The notes under the pieces: generated by a model
What the model was told of the DNA's origin: nothing
What the model saw: only the letters and a program-made list of their open reading frames with translations
The model's database searches: none
Made by a program: the position numbers and the translations under genes
Shown here: positions 18,715-27,781 of the stretch, piece by piece
Position numbering within the stretch: position 1 is the first letter of the stretch
Layout: each line of letters starts with the position of its first letter
Source of the DNA: Microbacteriaceae bacterium
GTDB lineage: Bacteria; Actinomycetota; Actinomycetes; Actinomycetales; Microbacteriaceae
Direction of reading: 5' to 3'
Assembly (NCBI GenBank): GCA_004297935.1
Contig: SCRE01000002.1
Coordinates: forward strand, 85,874 to 149,873
Length of the DNA stretch: 64,000 nucleotides

Positions 18715-20262
18715 GTGACTCTCGTCGAAAACCCCTCACCGCGCCGAGCCCGATTCAGGTTGGTCTTCGTTGTGCCCGCGGTTACCCTTATCGCGCTGAT
18801 TTGCTGGGCGATCGCGGCACCGATCGGGTCCAGCCCGGACGATGATTTTCACCTTCCGAGCATCTGGTGCGGTTTGGGCGAGCGTCCCGGTGTTTGTGAA
18901 AGTGTGCCGGGCAAGCCCGCCGAACGAGCAGTGCCTGCCCTGGTTGCACACGCCTCAGACTGCTACAAATGGAAATCCTACCAAAGCGCCGCCTGTATCG
19001 CCTCGACGGTGGCCCATCCCAATAGTCTTGTCCCGACGAATCGCGGCAATTTCGACAAATCGTATCCGCCGCTCTATTACGCGACTATGAGCCTGCTCGT
19101 CACTTCGAACGTGACTCTGTCCGTCATCCTGATGCGAATTGTCAACATTCTCATCTTCTTGCTGATAGCGAGTGTACTGTTTGCGCTGCTGCGACCATCT
19201 CGCCGCTGGACACTGGTCTGGATGTGGTCCGTTACTGTGGTGCCGCTCGGTATGTTTCTGATCGCGTCGAACAATCCGAGTGCGTGGGCAATCATCTCCG
19301 GTGGATCGTTGTGGATCGCTTTAGTTGGCTACTTCGAGTCGCACGGTCGGAGCAAACTGCTTCTTGGAGTGGTAGCTGTGGTGACGGCGTTGATGGGCGC
19401 GGGCGCGCGCGCCGACGCAGCGGTGTATGTCGGCATTGCCGTCGTCGTGTCCGTCATCTTGACATACCAACGGACGCGACGCTATTTACTCAGCTGTATT
19501 CTGCCGTTGGTACTTGCATGCGCGGCGCTCATCCTTTATCGTCTCGCAGGTCAAGCAGCTGCCGTCAGTTCAGGCCTCGACTCCAATCACGTTGTGCAAC
19601 CCGTCGCAGTTGCCGGAAGCCTGGACATCATTTGGAACAATCTGCTCGACGTGCCATCACTGTGGGCCGGAAGCCTTGGCACCTGGGCGCTCGGGTGGCT
19701 TGACACGCCCATGCCGGGCACGGTGTGGGCGGGATGCATGCTCGCCTTCTCTGCCGTGATATTTGCAGGGATCGTGTCACTGAGCGCTCGCAAAATCGTG
19801 ACTGTCGTCGTGGTACTTGGCGCTTTGATCGCGATCCCGAGCTGGGTTCTGCTGCAAAGCAAGGCGATCGTCGGTCAAGAGGTTCAGCCTCGATATCTCT
19901 TTCCGCTCCTGATCATGTTCGCGGGGCTCATGCTTTTGCAGGTTGGCACTCGACGCATCCGGTTCACGCGCGTGCAAATGTGGGTTGTAGCCGCGGTCGT
20001 CGCGATCGCGAATTGCGCCGCGTTGTTCACCAATCTTCGACGCTATGTGACTGGTCTTGCAACTGGCGGCATCGATCTTGATCACGGCGTGCAGTGGTGG
20101 TGGAATACGCCGATTCTTCCGATGGCGGTTTGGATCATCGGAAGCATCACCTTTGCTGCCGCGATTGTGATCGCCCTCCGTGAGGTCACGGTTGCGTCGG
20201 CGGGTTTGATCGGTGACTCGCGGTCTGCTTCTTTGAGGGGCAGCGAAGTGCGCACGGACTGA
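18715..20262 (+). CDS. DUF2142 family membrane protein (copy 1)
   Basis: A 515-residue polytopic protein with about 12 hydrophobic segments. The diagnostic SSPDDDFHL motif follows the first membrane helix, then a large extracellular loop with Cys residues, the SYPPLYYATMS segment and FLIASNNPSAWA. DUF2142 proteins resemble GT-C glycosyltransferases, and the DD pair after the first helix fits such a catalytic site; they occur in surface polysaccharide loci, but their reaction is not established. A close paralog of the same length lies at 29709. The GTG at 18715 is chosen over the TTG at 18709 because of the -10 spacing. Confidence 0.85.
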   Translation: MTLVENPSPRRARFRLVFVVPAVTLIALICWAIAAPIGSSPDDDFHLPSIWCGLGERPGVCESVPGKPAERAVPALVAHASDCYKWKSYQSAACIASTVAHPNSLVPTNRGNFDKSYPPLYYATMSLLVTSNVTLSVILMRIVNILIFLLIASVLFALLRPSRRWTLVWMWSVTVVPLGMFLIASNNPSAWAIISGGSLWIALVGYFESHGRSKLLLGVVAVVTALMGAGARADAAVYVGIAVVVSVILTYQRTRRYLLSCILPLVLACAALILYRLAGQAAAVSSGLDSNHVVQPVAVAGSLDIIWNNLLDVPSLWAGSLGTWALGWLDTPMPGTVWAGCMLAFSAVIFAGIVSLSARKIVTVVVVLGALIAIPSWVLLQSKAIVGQEVQPRYLFPLLIMFAGLMLLQVGTRRIRFTRVQMWVVAAVVAIANCAALFTNLRRYVTGLATGGIDLDHGVQWWWNTPILPMAVWIIGSITFAAAIVIALREVTVASAGLIGDSRSASLRGSEVRTD

Positions 20263-20315
20263 ACGGGGCACCCCTTCGCGCAATCTACATTCCGAACTGA
20301 GTTGCTGATTCTTGC

Positions 20316-21446
20316 TTGCGGAACTCTTCTTGCGGGCGACTATCGCAGAATCATCTGGTCATGCTGCGATTGCATCTGTTGTCCAACCGACGGCGGCTTG
20401 CGCCTGTGTTCCCATTGATGACCGGGCCGTCGCCGAAGTCGTACTGCAACCGCATCCCCGCCCGGTCACCCATGGCCGGTGCGCCCGTGGTGACTGCGAC
20501 CAGCGCCATGCCGCACAAGGTGTACGCTACGGGCGATCACCTGTTGCGTGATCTTTACGACATGATTCGGGCACAAGGGGAGCCGTTCGGTTCGATGAGT
20601 ATCTACGCGCGGTATCGGGTCTTCGGGTCCGACCGGGAAAAGGGTGTAGTCGTTACGTTGGATGGGCAGGGTGCGGATGAGATGTTTGCCGGCTATGACG
20701 GGTATTCGACACAGCGCCTCTACAGCGTGTTTGAACGCAGGCGACTTTGGGCGGCGAAGCGGTTCCTTGATGGGTGGGCAAGGTGGCCGAATCGATCCAC
20801 CCATGCCGCGGCCAAGGAGACGGCGGCGCAGTTCGTGCGCAGACACTTTCAGGTGGTCTTGAACGAATACGAATCCCGAGCAAGCCCAGCACCTGACGCC
20901 GAAGCATTTGCCAAAAGAAGCGTAACCGTGCGTTATTCTCGAGTACGGGTGAGCGGAGTTCGTTCCCGGTGGCTGTCGAGCTACCTCTGGTCGCGATTGA
21001 CGTCACGTAGATTACCTGCGCTTCTTCGCCACGGTGATCGTAACCCGATGCATTTTTCGATCGAGAGTCGGGTGCCATTCCTCGACACATCGCTTACGGA
21101 ACCGGCTTTTGGGTCACCGAAAGAATTCCTGATTAGCGAGCGTGATGAGTCGAAACACATTTTTCGGCGCGGGATGCAGGATTTCGTGCCTGACGAGATC
21201 CTCGATCGCCGCGACAAGATCGGATTTGTAACACCTGAATCTTCGTGGCTCGACTCGTTTCGCCACTCGATTTTCAATTCCGGGTGGGGCGGCGATACCC
21301 GCATCGGATTTCTGAATACAAGCCGTAGGGTCGCCACGGTGGCATTGTCAGCGCCAGATAGCAATCTCGGATTAGGGAGCGGCGGCTTCTGGCGCGTGGT
21401 CAATCTCAAACCTTGGGTTGAGTTGTTCGATGTGGAAGCCTCATGA
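20316..21446 (+). pseudogene. N-terminally truncated asparagine synthase-like gene
   Basis: From about residue 58 (position 20487) the product aligns with the C-terminal half of the intact AsnB at 36901: RDLYDMIRAQGEPFGS, VTLDGQGADEMFAGYDGY, LRHGDRNPMHFSIESRVPFLD and PDEILDRRDKIGF all have counterparts. The whole glutaminase domain with its Cys and the ATP-binding SGGIDSS loop are missing. Residues 1-57 have no match to AsnB and look non-coding. The protein could not make an amide on its own. It is either a decayed copy or, less likely, a reused domain; the following GT overlaps its stop (ATGA), so the operon junction is preserved. Confidence 0.75.
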
Positions 21447-22675
21447 GTGCGTTTCCTCAGGTTGCTCCCCGGACGCGCTTGGTATTCGCGATGCAGCAGG
21501 TTCTTACCGTCGTCGCATACGGTTGGCACCGGATCGTGCATGCTCATGAGCGGGGAAGCGTGACATGGGTCGTGGGACCGCGTGAGATCGCGTCGATGGT
21601 GTTCCACGTTGCCGCCTCTATCCCAGGCTCCCATTCAGTATCGCTGGATCGGCACAAGTTTTACGATCTTGCCTATGATTCTCAACTGCGGGCTGGCGAT
21701 GGCTCCCTCCGCGACTCTCTCCGTCAGGTTATTGTTTCGCCACTACTGTTCGCGAGGTTGGCAAACCGGGCGCGTGGTTTTGTGTACCTTGGCGCGACAG
21801 GCTTTCTGATCGACGCTGTCGACCAGCGTGCGTTTGAATTCCGCTTCCTTCGCCGACGCGGCCGGCCGATCGTGTGTCTCTTTACTGGGGATGATATTCG
21901 CGCTCCCCGACTCATGGAGGAACTCAAACAGCATTCGGGGGTCGAGAATCTCTTCGGGCACTACGGAGAACTCAACGACCTCTTCCAATCTGACGAATAC
22001 GATGCCAGCAAAAGGCGTATCGCGCATGTGGCCGACGAATATGCTGGTGCGATCATCAACGCACCGGTGGACCAGGTCTCATATCTTAAACGGCCGGCCG
22101 AACGTTTCAGGTACTTCTTCCCCGACGACAAATTCCAGTTCGTTCCGGAGAAGTTCGACGTACTCGAGCCTGTGATCGTAGTCCACGCGCCATCCAATAT
22201 GGCGGTGAAGGGCACCCCACTCGTACGTGACGCAATTGAACGCCTCCGCGCTGAGGGATATAACATCGACTATCGCGAACTCGTCAACGTCTCTAATGCT
22301 GAGGTTCGACGGCAACTTGCCATCGCTCATATCGCCTTGAATCAGTTTTACGCGCTGATGCCCGGTGTATTCGGTATCGAGGCGATGGCGTCGTGCTGTG
22401 CTATGCTCGCCAGCGCGGACCCAGCGGTCGAGACGACGCTTGGGTCGGCCGCTGCTGGTGCGTGGCTCATTACCAAGCACGACCAGGTCTACGCGAACAT
22501 CAAATCGCTTCTTGATAGCCCTGAATCGATCAAACCGCTCGCACTCCGTGGGTTTGAATGGGTCAAGGAGAATGAGTCGGCCTCAGTGAGTGGACGCGCA
22601 CTTACCGCATTGCTCGACGCCGTACTTGATGGTTCTTACCGTTCTGGGGAGACTTGGAGACCTCAGGACGGCTAG
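21443..22675 (+). CDS. Putative GT-B glycosyltransferase
   Basis: A 410-residue protein with a weak GT4-like pattern. Its C-terminal half contains VIVVHAPSNMAVKGTPLVRDAIE, where the loop before KGT contacts the nucleotide sugar. It then has LNQFYALMPGVFGIEAMASCCAML, which holds the E-A-M helix of the GT4 E-x7-E region. The N-terminal half is unusual (TWVVGPREIASMVFHV, SLDRHKFYDLAYD, VCLFTGDDIRAPRLM). A related enzyme with HVPSNPRVKGSAVIR lies at 44401. The gene starts inside the stop of the truncated AsnB. Acceptor and donor unknown; codon use appears less GC-biased than in the housekeeping genes on the left. Confidence 0.75.
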   Translation: MSAFPQVAPRTRLVFAMQQVLTVVAYGWHRIVHAHERGSVTWVVGPREIASMVFHVAASIPGSHSVSLDRHKFYDLAYDSQLRAGDGSLRDSLRQVIVSPLLFARLANRARGFVYLGATGFLIDAVDQRAFEFRFLRRRGRPIVCLFTGDDIRAPRLMEELKQHSGVENLFGHYGELNDLFQSDEYDASKRRIAHVADEYAGAIINAPVDQVSYLKRPAERFRYFFPDDKFQFVPEKFDVLEPVIVVHAPSNMAVKGTPLVRDAIERLRAEGYNIDYRELVNVSNAEVRRQLAIAHIALNQFYALMPGVFGIEAMASCCAMLASADPAVETTLGSAAAGAWLITKHDQVYANIKSLLDSPESIKPLALRGFEWVKENESASVSGRALTALLDAVLDGSYRSGETWRPQDG

Positions 22676-22757
22676 ACCACCCGAAAGCTACAGATCGTAG
22701 TCTGGTGGCAATTCTCATGCCTGCTTTGCTACAGGCGCATAGCCGACGGTTCCATAT

Positions 22758-25325
22758 CTAAACATCAGGCCCCGATGGGATGGCTGCAGCGAATAGCGGG
22801 ACGACGTTCATCCAGGTGCGGCCTTGACTGAGTTCCAGATATTTCTGCATTGACGTGATGGCATGTTTTTGTCCGCCATCCAAGTAGAAAATTGTGCCAT
22901 CGGGGGTGCGGATGAACACCGTCGCCGGGGTGCCTATCGTCAGCAGTTGGCACGCGTATTGGTCGAGTGCAACGTATGTGAAGGGGAACTGTGGCAGGAG
23001 GCTGGACGAGACAGCGTGCACGCTGCCGGCCGCGCTCACATAGTTGGTGGTTCCGCACGTCAAACCAAATCCGAGCAGTGTTTTCGTAAGGGGGTACGCA
23101 TCGAGCCGAGCTTGAGTCGTGTAACTGAAGCCCGTGATACCGGCTTCGTTTGCGAAGGCAAAGTTCGACATGGCGATCTTGCTGGTCACCCCATTGATCA
23201 GGTACACGGTCGCGTTGTCCGGGGATCTGACCAGCGTGTTGGTGGTCAACGCCACAGGGCCCTGAGGGAGCACGCGGATCAGTTGGTCCGGCACGGTGAC
23301 GATGGTCGGGGTCTTGCCGCCGGCTAGCGCAACGAGCGACTCCCACGCCCCCACAGGCAAGATCTCTGAATCCAACACGATATACACCGTCCCGGAACTC
23401 GGAGCCTTGATCATGGACCCGGGCACGATCGACCCCTTGCTAGGATAGTTGCTGATGAAAGCCTGCGGGACAGTCACGGCTTGTAGTGAAGTTGAGGAAA
23501 CGCCGGCCCAATCGTACCTTCCATCGCCCACGAGCACACTGATTCCGGTCGCGCCGCTGGCCTGTACGATTCCGTTGAACGAGGATGAACCGGCCGGAAT
23601 CAGCGCAAGGCTCTGCGGGTAGAGGCTTCCGACAGCGAGCCGTGACGCATCGCTGTTCGACACAGCCGCCGGATCGACCGCGTAGCGTGCGTTGTTTCCG
23701 AGATAGGAATAGTTGCTCGTCCCGCGTTGGGTGACGAACACAGCATCCCTCACGATCGGTGGCCCGAACGGCAGGTTGGCGAGAGCAGCCTCGGTCAATA
23801 CGTTGTACCCGCTGGGAAGGCCGGCCGCCGCCTGGGACTGGCTGTCCAGAATCTCGCGTTTGGTTCCGAGCGTCACATAATAGCGTGCACCGGCCGTCGT
23901 TCCCATGATTGGACCCATGGCTGGGCCGGTCACGAACTGTCCCAGTTGCGCATCGGTGAGCTGCACATAGCCGGATGCGTCGCATGAGCCGCCGTAGTCG
24001 ATCACAAGCCCGCATGATCCGAACGGCAACTTGATGCTGGCATCCGTGAAGTAGATCGTGCCGCCCGGGGATCGAAGCACCCTTCCCGCGTTTTGTTGAG
24101 TTGTGTACAGATCGAGGACTTGTTGTGAGACATAGGCAAGCGGGCCAAGAACCGAAAACGCATTCAATAGATCCATGCTCGGGATCGGATACTTGTTCGG
24201 GCCGGAAATCAGGTACACAGTGCTGTTCGCTACTGTCCGAGCAAGGCTCGCGGCTGCGGCAAATGCCTGAAGTTGTGCGAACGAGCCGTTGAACACATCC
24301 TGATCCCCGGGGAAGAGTCCCGGCTGGCCGTTCGAGTAGGTCGCGTCTGCGAACTGCCAGATCGAGTAGGTGGCCCAGCCCGCGGGGAGCGGTCCCGGCC
24401 CGTTCGCCACGTTGCTCGGCCAGCTGGCAATGAAGAGCGGGTTCGCGGCGAATGCGGTGGTGTTGCCGGTGCAGGATGTCCACCACCCGGTGGTCGAGTA
24501 GATCGCGGGCAGTCGACCTGTTCGCGCCTTCACGGTGTTCGAGAAGTCAGCGATCCACGCGACCATCTGGCTTTGAGTCATGTTGTAGCAGGTCTGACCG
24601 TAGGGGTTGTACTCGATGTCGAGCAGCGGCGGCAGCGTGCGGCCGTCGTTCGTCCAGCCTCCGCCGTGATCGACGAAGAAGTTGGCCTGAGTTGCCCCTG
24701 ACGACGTGTTCGGAGTCGCAAAATGATAGGCGCCACGGATGAGGCCTGCGGCCGCGGAATCGTTGTACTGCTCGCTGAACTGGCTGCTGGTGTAGTCGGT
24801 GCTCTCTGTCGCCTTGACATAGGCGAATCGTCCGCCGTTTGCCCAGATCTGGTTCCAATCTGCGGCGGTCAGCACCTGCCATCCGCTGACGTCGAGGCCA
24901 GGAGTGCCAGGAGGAATCTGGCTTGATGTCACGGAAACGGCCGCATTGACAGTCAGCGACGGGAACGTGTCCCGCGTTCCCGTCGCAACAGTTGGGTAGT
25001 TGGCGGCAACAGGCACGAAGTTGGCGGCAAGAGTCGACCCCATCGAATGGTTATGCGTAGCATTCATCTCGGCAAGCGAAGGATCGGCGATACTCGGCAT
25101 CGAGCCGGCCCCGGGAACCGGCGCCGGATTCGGGGTCGGTGTCGGGGTTGGAGTCGAGGTTGCGGTCGGTGTCGTGGTACTGGTGAGGGCCCGATCGGTT
25201 GACGAGTTCGTGCTCGCCGACGCTGCCGGAATCGCAGCGCCGGGGGAAACGATGCCGGGTATCGACCCCACGATCACACCCAGCATCGTAGCGGCAGTAA
25301 CAACAACATAACCAATGGACCGCAT
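22758..25325 (-). CDS. Secreted GH25 muramidase with nine C-terminal repeats
   Basis: The 855-residue protein has a signal peptide (MRSIGYVVVTAATMLGVIVG) and a Thr/Pro-rich linker at about residues 50-75. Residues about 140-350 are a GH25 lysozyme domain: GLDVSGWQ, FAYVKATES, GAYHFA, the catalytic pair in LLDIEYNPYG and YSIWQFAD. GH25 enzymes cut MurNAc-GlcNAc bonds in peptidoglycan. Residues about 360-855 repeat, often word for word, the nine-unit array of the secreted protein at 16368 (GAWESLVALAGGKTP and FSYTTQARLDAYPL are identical). The ATG at 25325 has GGGGGAGC upstream; the frame extends to 25424 but lacks a signal there. It faces the GT gene at 21443. Confidence 0.92.
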   Translation of the reverse strand: MRSIGYVVVTAATMLGVIVGSIPGIVSPGAAIPAASASTNSSTDRALTSTTTPTATSTPTPTPTPNPAPVPGAGSMPSIADPSLAEMNATHNHSMGSTLAANFVPVAANYPTVATGTRDTFPSLTVNAAVSVTSSQIPPGTPGLDVSGWQVLTAADWNQIWANGGRFAYVKATESTDYTSSQFSEQYNDSAAAGLIRGAYHFATPNTSSGATQANFFVDHGGGWTNDGRTLPPLLDIEYNPYGQTCYNMTQSQMVAWIADFSNTVKARTGRLPAIYSTTGWWTSCTGNTTAFAANPLFIASWPSNVANGPGPLPAGWATYSIWQFADATYSNGQPGLFPGDQDVFNGSFAQLQAFAAAASLARTVANSTVYLISGPNKYPIPSMDLLNAFSVLGPLAYVSQQVLDLYTTQQNAGRVLRSPGGTIYFTDASIKLPFGSCGLVIDYGGSCDASGYVQLTDAQLGQFVTGPAMGPIMGTTAGARYYVTLGTKREILDSQSQAAAGLPSGYNVLTEAALANLPFGPPIVRDAVFVTQRGTSNYSYLGNNARYAVDPAAVSNSDASRLAVGSLYPQSLALIPAGSSSFNGIVQASGATGISVLVGDGRYDWAGVSSTSLQAVTVPQAFISNYPSKGSIVPGSMIKAPSSGTVYIVLDSEILPVGAWESLVALAGGKTPTIVTVPDQLIRVLPQGPVALTTNTLVRSPDNATVYLINGVTSKIAMSNFAFANEAGITGFSYTTQARLDAYPLTKTLLGFGLTCGTTNYVSAAGSVHAVSSSLLPQFPFTYVALDQYACQLLTIGTPATVFIRTPDGTIFYLDGGQKHAITSMQKYLELSQGRTWMNVVPLFAAAIPSGPDV

Positions 25326-25526
25326 CGAAAGCTCCCCCAAGAACCGTGTATCACTGTCAGGTGAGCTGGCCTCCTGGTCGGGAAGGTCGGCCGCACCGCG
25401 CAGACAGACATGCACCCCGACCATACAACCAATAGGTCAATCCGCCGGGATCCGCCGCGGCTTCACGCGAGTGTGTCGCGTGTGCGCGATCGGGGATCGG
25501 CGATCAGGTCCGGCCTTCCGGAAGCC
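25326..25526. other. Intergenic region upstream of the GH25 gene
   Basis: About 200 bases between the GH25 start and the end of the DUF2304 gene, both read leftward. It holds the GGGGGAGC ribosome site (about 25329-25336) and presumably the GH25 promoter, but no convincing -35/-10 pair was found by eye. Confidence 0.35.
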
Positions 25527-25937
25527 CTAACTGGACTCCTGCGCGCTCGGCCCGCTGTCATCCGCTGTCGGGGGCGACTGCCGTTGCACGGTCGCCTCGA
25601 GTTCTCGAATGCGCAGATCCTGTAGGACCACAGCCTCAGCGAGAGCGCGGTTGTGACTCTCGAGGTCGGTGAGCTCAGCGCTGTGCTGCAGGCAGACCAG
25701 GAACAGGATTGCAAGACTCACGAAGAAAACGAGGTTGGTCGGAACTTGGATTCCGATCAAGGCGGCAGCCCACCGGAGTGTCTGTGGGAATATGCCGATG
25801 AGGAGTGCCATCGTGCCCGCAAAAAGCCACCATGCGGCGTGACGTTCGCGGAGCCGCCGCCGGCGCAGCATCTCGATCACGATGATCAGGATGAGTATGG
25901 ATGCAGCGATGCCGAAGATGTAGCTGGTCACGGTCAT
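25527..25937 (-). CDS. DUF2304 family membrane protein
   Basis: A 136-residue protein with three membrane segments (about residues 6-23, 37-52 and 65-83) followed by a charged helical tail (LTDLESHNRALAEAV, LQDLRIRELEATV) likely to form a coiled coil. DUF2304 proteins are almost always found beside a polyprenyl-phosphate GT2, as here, and are presumed partners of it at the membrane. The gene begins eight bases after the GT2 stop. Start ATG at 25937 places the first membrane helix right after the N-terminus. The frame stays open far upstream inside the GT2 gene, but that part is a shadow. Confidence 0.88.
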   Translation of the reverse strand: MTVTSYIFGIAASILILIIVIEMLRRRRLRERHAAWWLFAGTMALLIGIFPQTLRWAAALIGIQVPTNLVFFVSLAILFLVCLQHSAELTDLESHNRALAEAVVLQDLRIRELEATVQRQSPPTADDSGPSAQESS

Positions 25938-25945
25938 GAGCGCGC

Positions 25946-26668
25946 CTACTTCGTCAGTTCGATGTTCGGGCGGATGAATGCGAAGATCATGGCCATGCCG
26001 ACTCGGGCAAGAAAGACGGTGGATTTGAATGGGTTGTGCGACGGCACCCCGGCGACTCGTTCGCGCATCGATACCGGCACCTGCGCGATTGCGCAGTTCG
26101 CTCTCGCCGCGATGACCAACGACTCGATCGTGTCGCCGAGGTATTCGGCCGGGTAGTAGCGCGCGAAAAGCCGGACCGCGCGCGGCCCTGACGCACGGAA
26201 CCCCGACGTCGTGTCGGTGAGCCTCACCCCTGCCGTGCGGCTGAGCAGCCGTGCGAGCACGAGCATCGCCCACTTGCGTGGACCGCGCGCCGAATACGCT
26301 CCCTCGCCCGCAAACCGTGCGCCGAGAACGATGTCGGCGTCCCCGAGTGCGTCCACCAGTTTGGCCACATCGGTCGGGTCGTGTTGGCCGTCCGCATCGA
26401 CCTGCACGACATTGGAATAGCCGTTTTCGAGAGCGAACTTGAATCCCACCCGCATGGCACCGCCGACGCCGAGGTTGAACGGCAGCTGAGCGACCACGGC
26501 ACCCGCTTCTCGGGCGACTGCGGTTGTCGAGTCGCTCGAGCCATCGTCGACGACGAGGCATGCCACACCGGGCAGTGCGGCCAAGACCTCGCGCACGACC
26601 CGTCCGACTGCTGCTTCCTCGTTGTATGCAGGCATGACAATCAGCGTGTCACTCAACCGGGTCTGCAT
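25946..26668 (-). CDS. Glycosyltransferase family 2, polyprenyl-phosphate sugar synthase type
   Basis: A 240-residue GT-A enzyme like dolichyl-phosphate mannose synthase. LIVMPAYNEEAAVGRVV starts the fold, VVDDGSSDSTT and QVDADGQHDP (the DXD metal site, about residues 91-100) follow, then FTDTTSGFR-like LTDTTSGFRAS and AEYLGDTIESL. The bacterial relatives attach a sugar to polyprenyl phosphate for use by membrane GT-C enzymes. There is no membrane anchor, so the adjacent DUF2304 protein may tether it. Products could feed the DUF2142 proteins of this locus; that is inference. Confidence 0.9.
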   Translation of the reverse strand: MQTRLSDTLIVMPAYNEEAAVGRVVREVLAALPGVACLVVDDGSSDSTTAVAREAGAVVAQLPFNLGVGGAMRVGFKFALENGYSNVVQVDADGQHDPTDVAKLVDALGDADIVLGARFAGEGAYSARGPRKWAMLVLARLLSRTAGVRLTDTTSGFRASGPRAVRLFARYYPAEYLGDTIESLVIAARANCAIAQVPVSMRERVAGVPSHNPFKSTVFLARVGMAMIFAFIRPNIELTK

Positions 26669-26695
26669 GTCGGCGATCTTACCAAGTCGCCGTGG

Positions 26696-27673
26696 TCACT
26701 TTGTTCGAAGCGAAGACAGGTGCTGCAGGTACCAGTCGTAGGTCTGCGCGATGCCGGCGGCGAGACCGGTTGTCGCAGTCCACCCGAGCGCGGACAGGCG
26801 CGTCACGTCGAGGAGTTTCTGCGGGGTACCGTCGGGTTTCGTCAGGTCCTGCGACAGCGTGCCTGCGAATCCGACGGTGGCGGCCACCAACTCAGCCAGT
26901 TCGCGGATCGACACATCGGAGCCGACGCCGACGTTGATGGTGTCGGCAGAGTCGTAGTTCTCGAGCAGGTGGAGAGAGGCATCGGCCAGATCATCGACGA
27001 AGAGGAACTCACGCCGCGGTATGCCCGTGCCCCAGATCACGACCTCCTCCGCGTGATCTTGAGCTGCCTCATGCAACCGTCGGATCAGGGCAGGGAGCAC
27101 GTGAGAATGTTCCGGATGGAAGTTGTCTCCCGGCCCGTAGAGGTTGGTCGGCATTGCCGAGATCCAGTGCCGACCGTATTGACGCCTCGACGCTTGAACC
27201 TGCATGATGCCGGCGATCTTCGCGATCGCATATGCATCATTCGTCGGTTCCAGCTCACCCGTGAGAAGGGAGCTCTCTGTGATCGGTTGTTCGGCGAACT
27301 TCGGGTAGATGCACGAGGAACCGAGGAACAGCAGACGGTCGACGTCGACGTCGTTGGCGGCATCCATGACGTTGACCTGAATCTGCAGATTGTCGCTCAG
27401 GAATTCGGCCGGATACGTGTTGTTCGCCAGGATGCCCCCGACGCGGGCGGCAGCGTCGATGACGACGCTCGGCTTCGTTTCACGGAAGAACTCAAACACG
27501 CGCGGCCGGTCGCGCAAATCCAGCTCGGATGAGGCGGCCCCCACCAGATCGGTGAAGCCGGCCGCTCGCAGCCGCCGCCAGATTGCGGCGCCAACCAGCC
27601 CGCGGTGCCCGGCAATGTAGACGCGCGCCGAGCGGTCGATCCGATACGGCGGCATTTGGCTGGTTATACTCAC
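26696..27673 (-). CDS. fcl: GDP-L-fucose synthase (GDP-4-keto-6-deoxymannose 3,5-epimerase/4-reductase)
   Basis: The enzyme converts GDP-4-keto-6-deoxy-D-mannose to GDP-L-fucose. The 325-residue SDR has VYIAGHRGLVGAAIWRRL at the NADP site, AAARVGGI, FLGSSCIYPK (catalytic Ser), the AYAIAKIAG Tyr/Lys, and MPTNLYGPGDNF with the GMER hallmark. The partner Gmd is encoded at 28644 on the other strand, so the two-step GDP-fucose route is complete. The GTG at 27673 is chosen; an internal ATG at 27655 would give a 319-residue product. Its upstream region runs divergent to the GT2 at 27782. Confidence 0.95.
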   Translation of the reverse strand: MSITSQMPPYRIDRSARVYIAGHRGLVGAAIWRRLRAAGFTDLVGAASSELDLRDRPRVFEFFRETKPSVVIDAAARVGGILANNTYPAEFLSDNLQIQVNVMDAANDVDVDRLLFLGSSCIYPKFAEQPITESSLLTGELEPTNDAYAIAKIAGIMQVQASRRQYGRHWISAMPTNLYGPGDNFHPEHSHVLPALIRRLHEAAQDHAEEVVIWGTGIPRREFLFVDDLADASLHLLENYDSADTINVGVGSDVSIRELAELVAATVGFAGTLSQDLTKPDGTPQKLLDVTRLSALGWTATTGLAAGIAQTYDWYLQHLSSLRTK

Positions 27674-27781
27674 TTGGACCTAACTTCGGCACGCGCCCGT
27701 TCCGAACGCGTGGATTCAATCAGAATGTTACTGGCATGTCGATCGGCGCGGTGCCCTCCAGTCGCCTCAGAGGAGAACGAA

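Noticed and set aside
20312..20551. Short frame over the start of the asnB remnant
   Set aside because: Tested as a frame-shifted continuation of the AsnB homology, but it shows no similarity to the intact AsnB.
22719..22736. GCCTG/CAGGC hairpin between the GT gene and the GH25 gene
   Set aside because: Only five pairs and no T-run; too weak to call a terminator although the position between converging genes would suit one.
25095..25205. Repetitive G/T-rich DNA (TCGGGGTCGG-like units)
   Set aside because: It simply encodes the Thr/Pro linker of the GH25 protein on the minus strand; no independent element.
25938..26561. N-terminal extension of the DUF2304 frame
   Set aside because: This part runs out of frame through the GT2 gene and is Arg-rich; the ATG at 25937 gives a normal DUF2304 protein.
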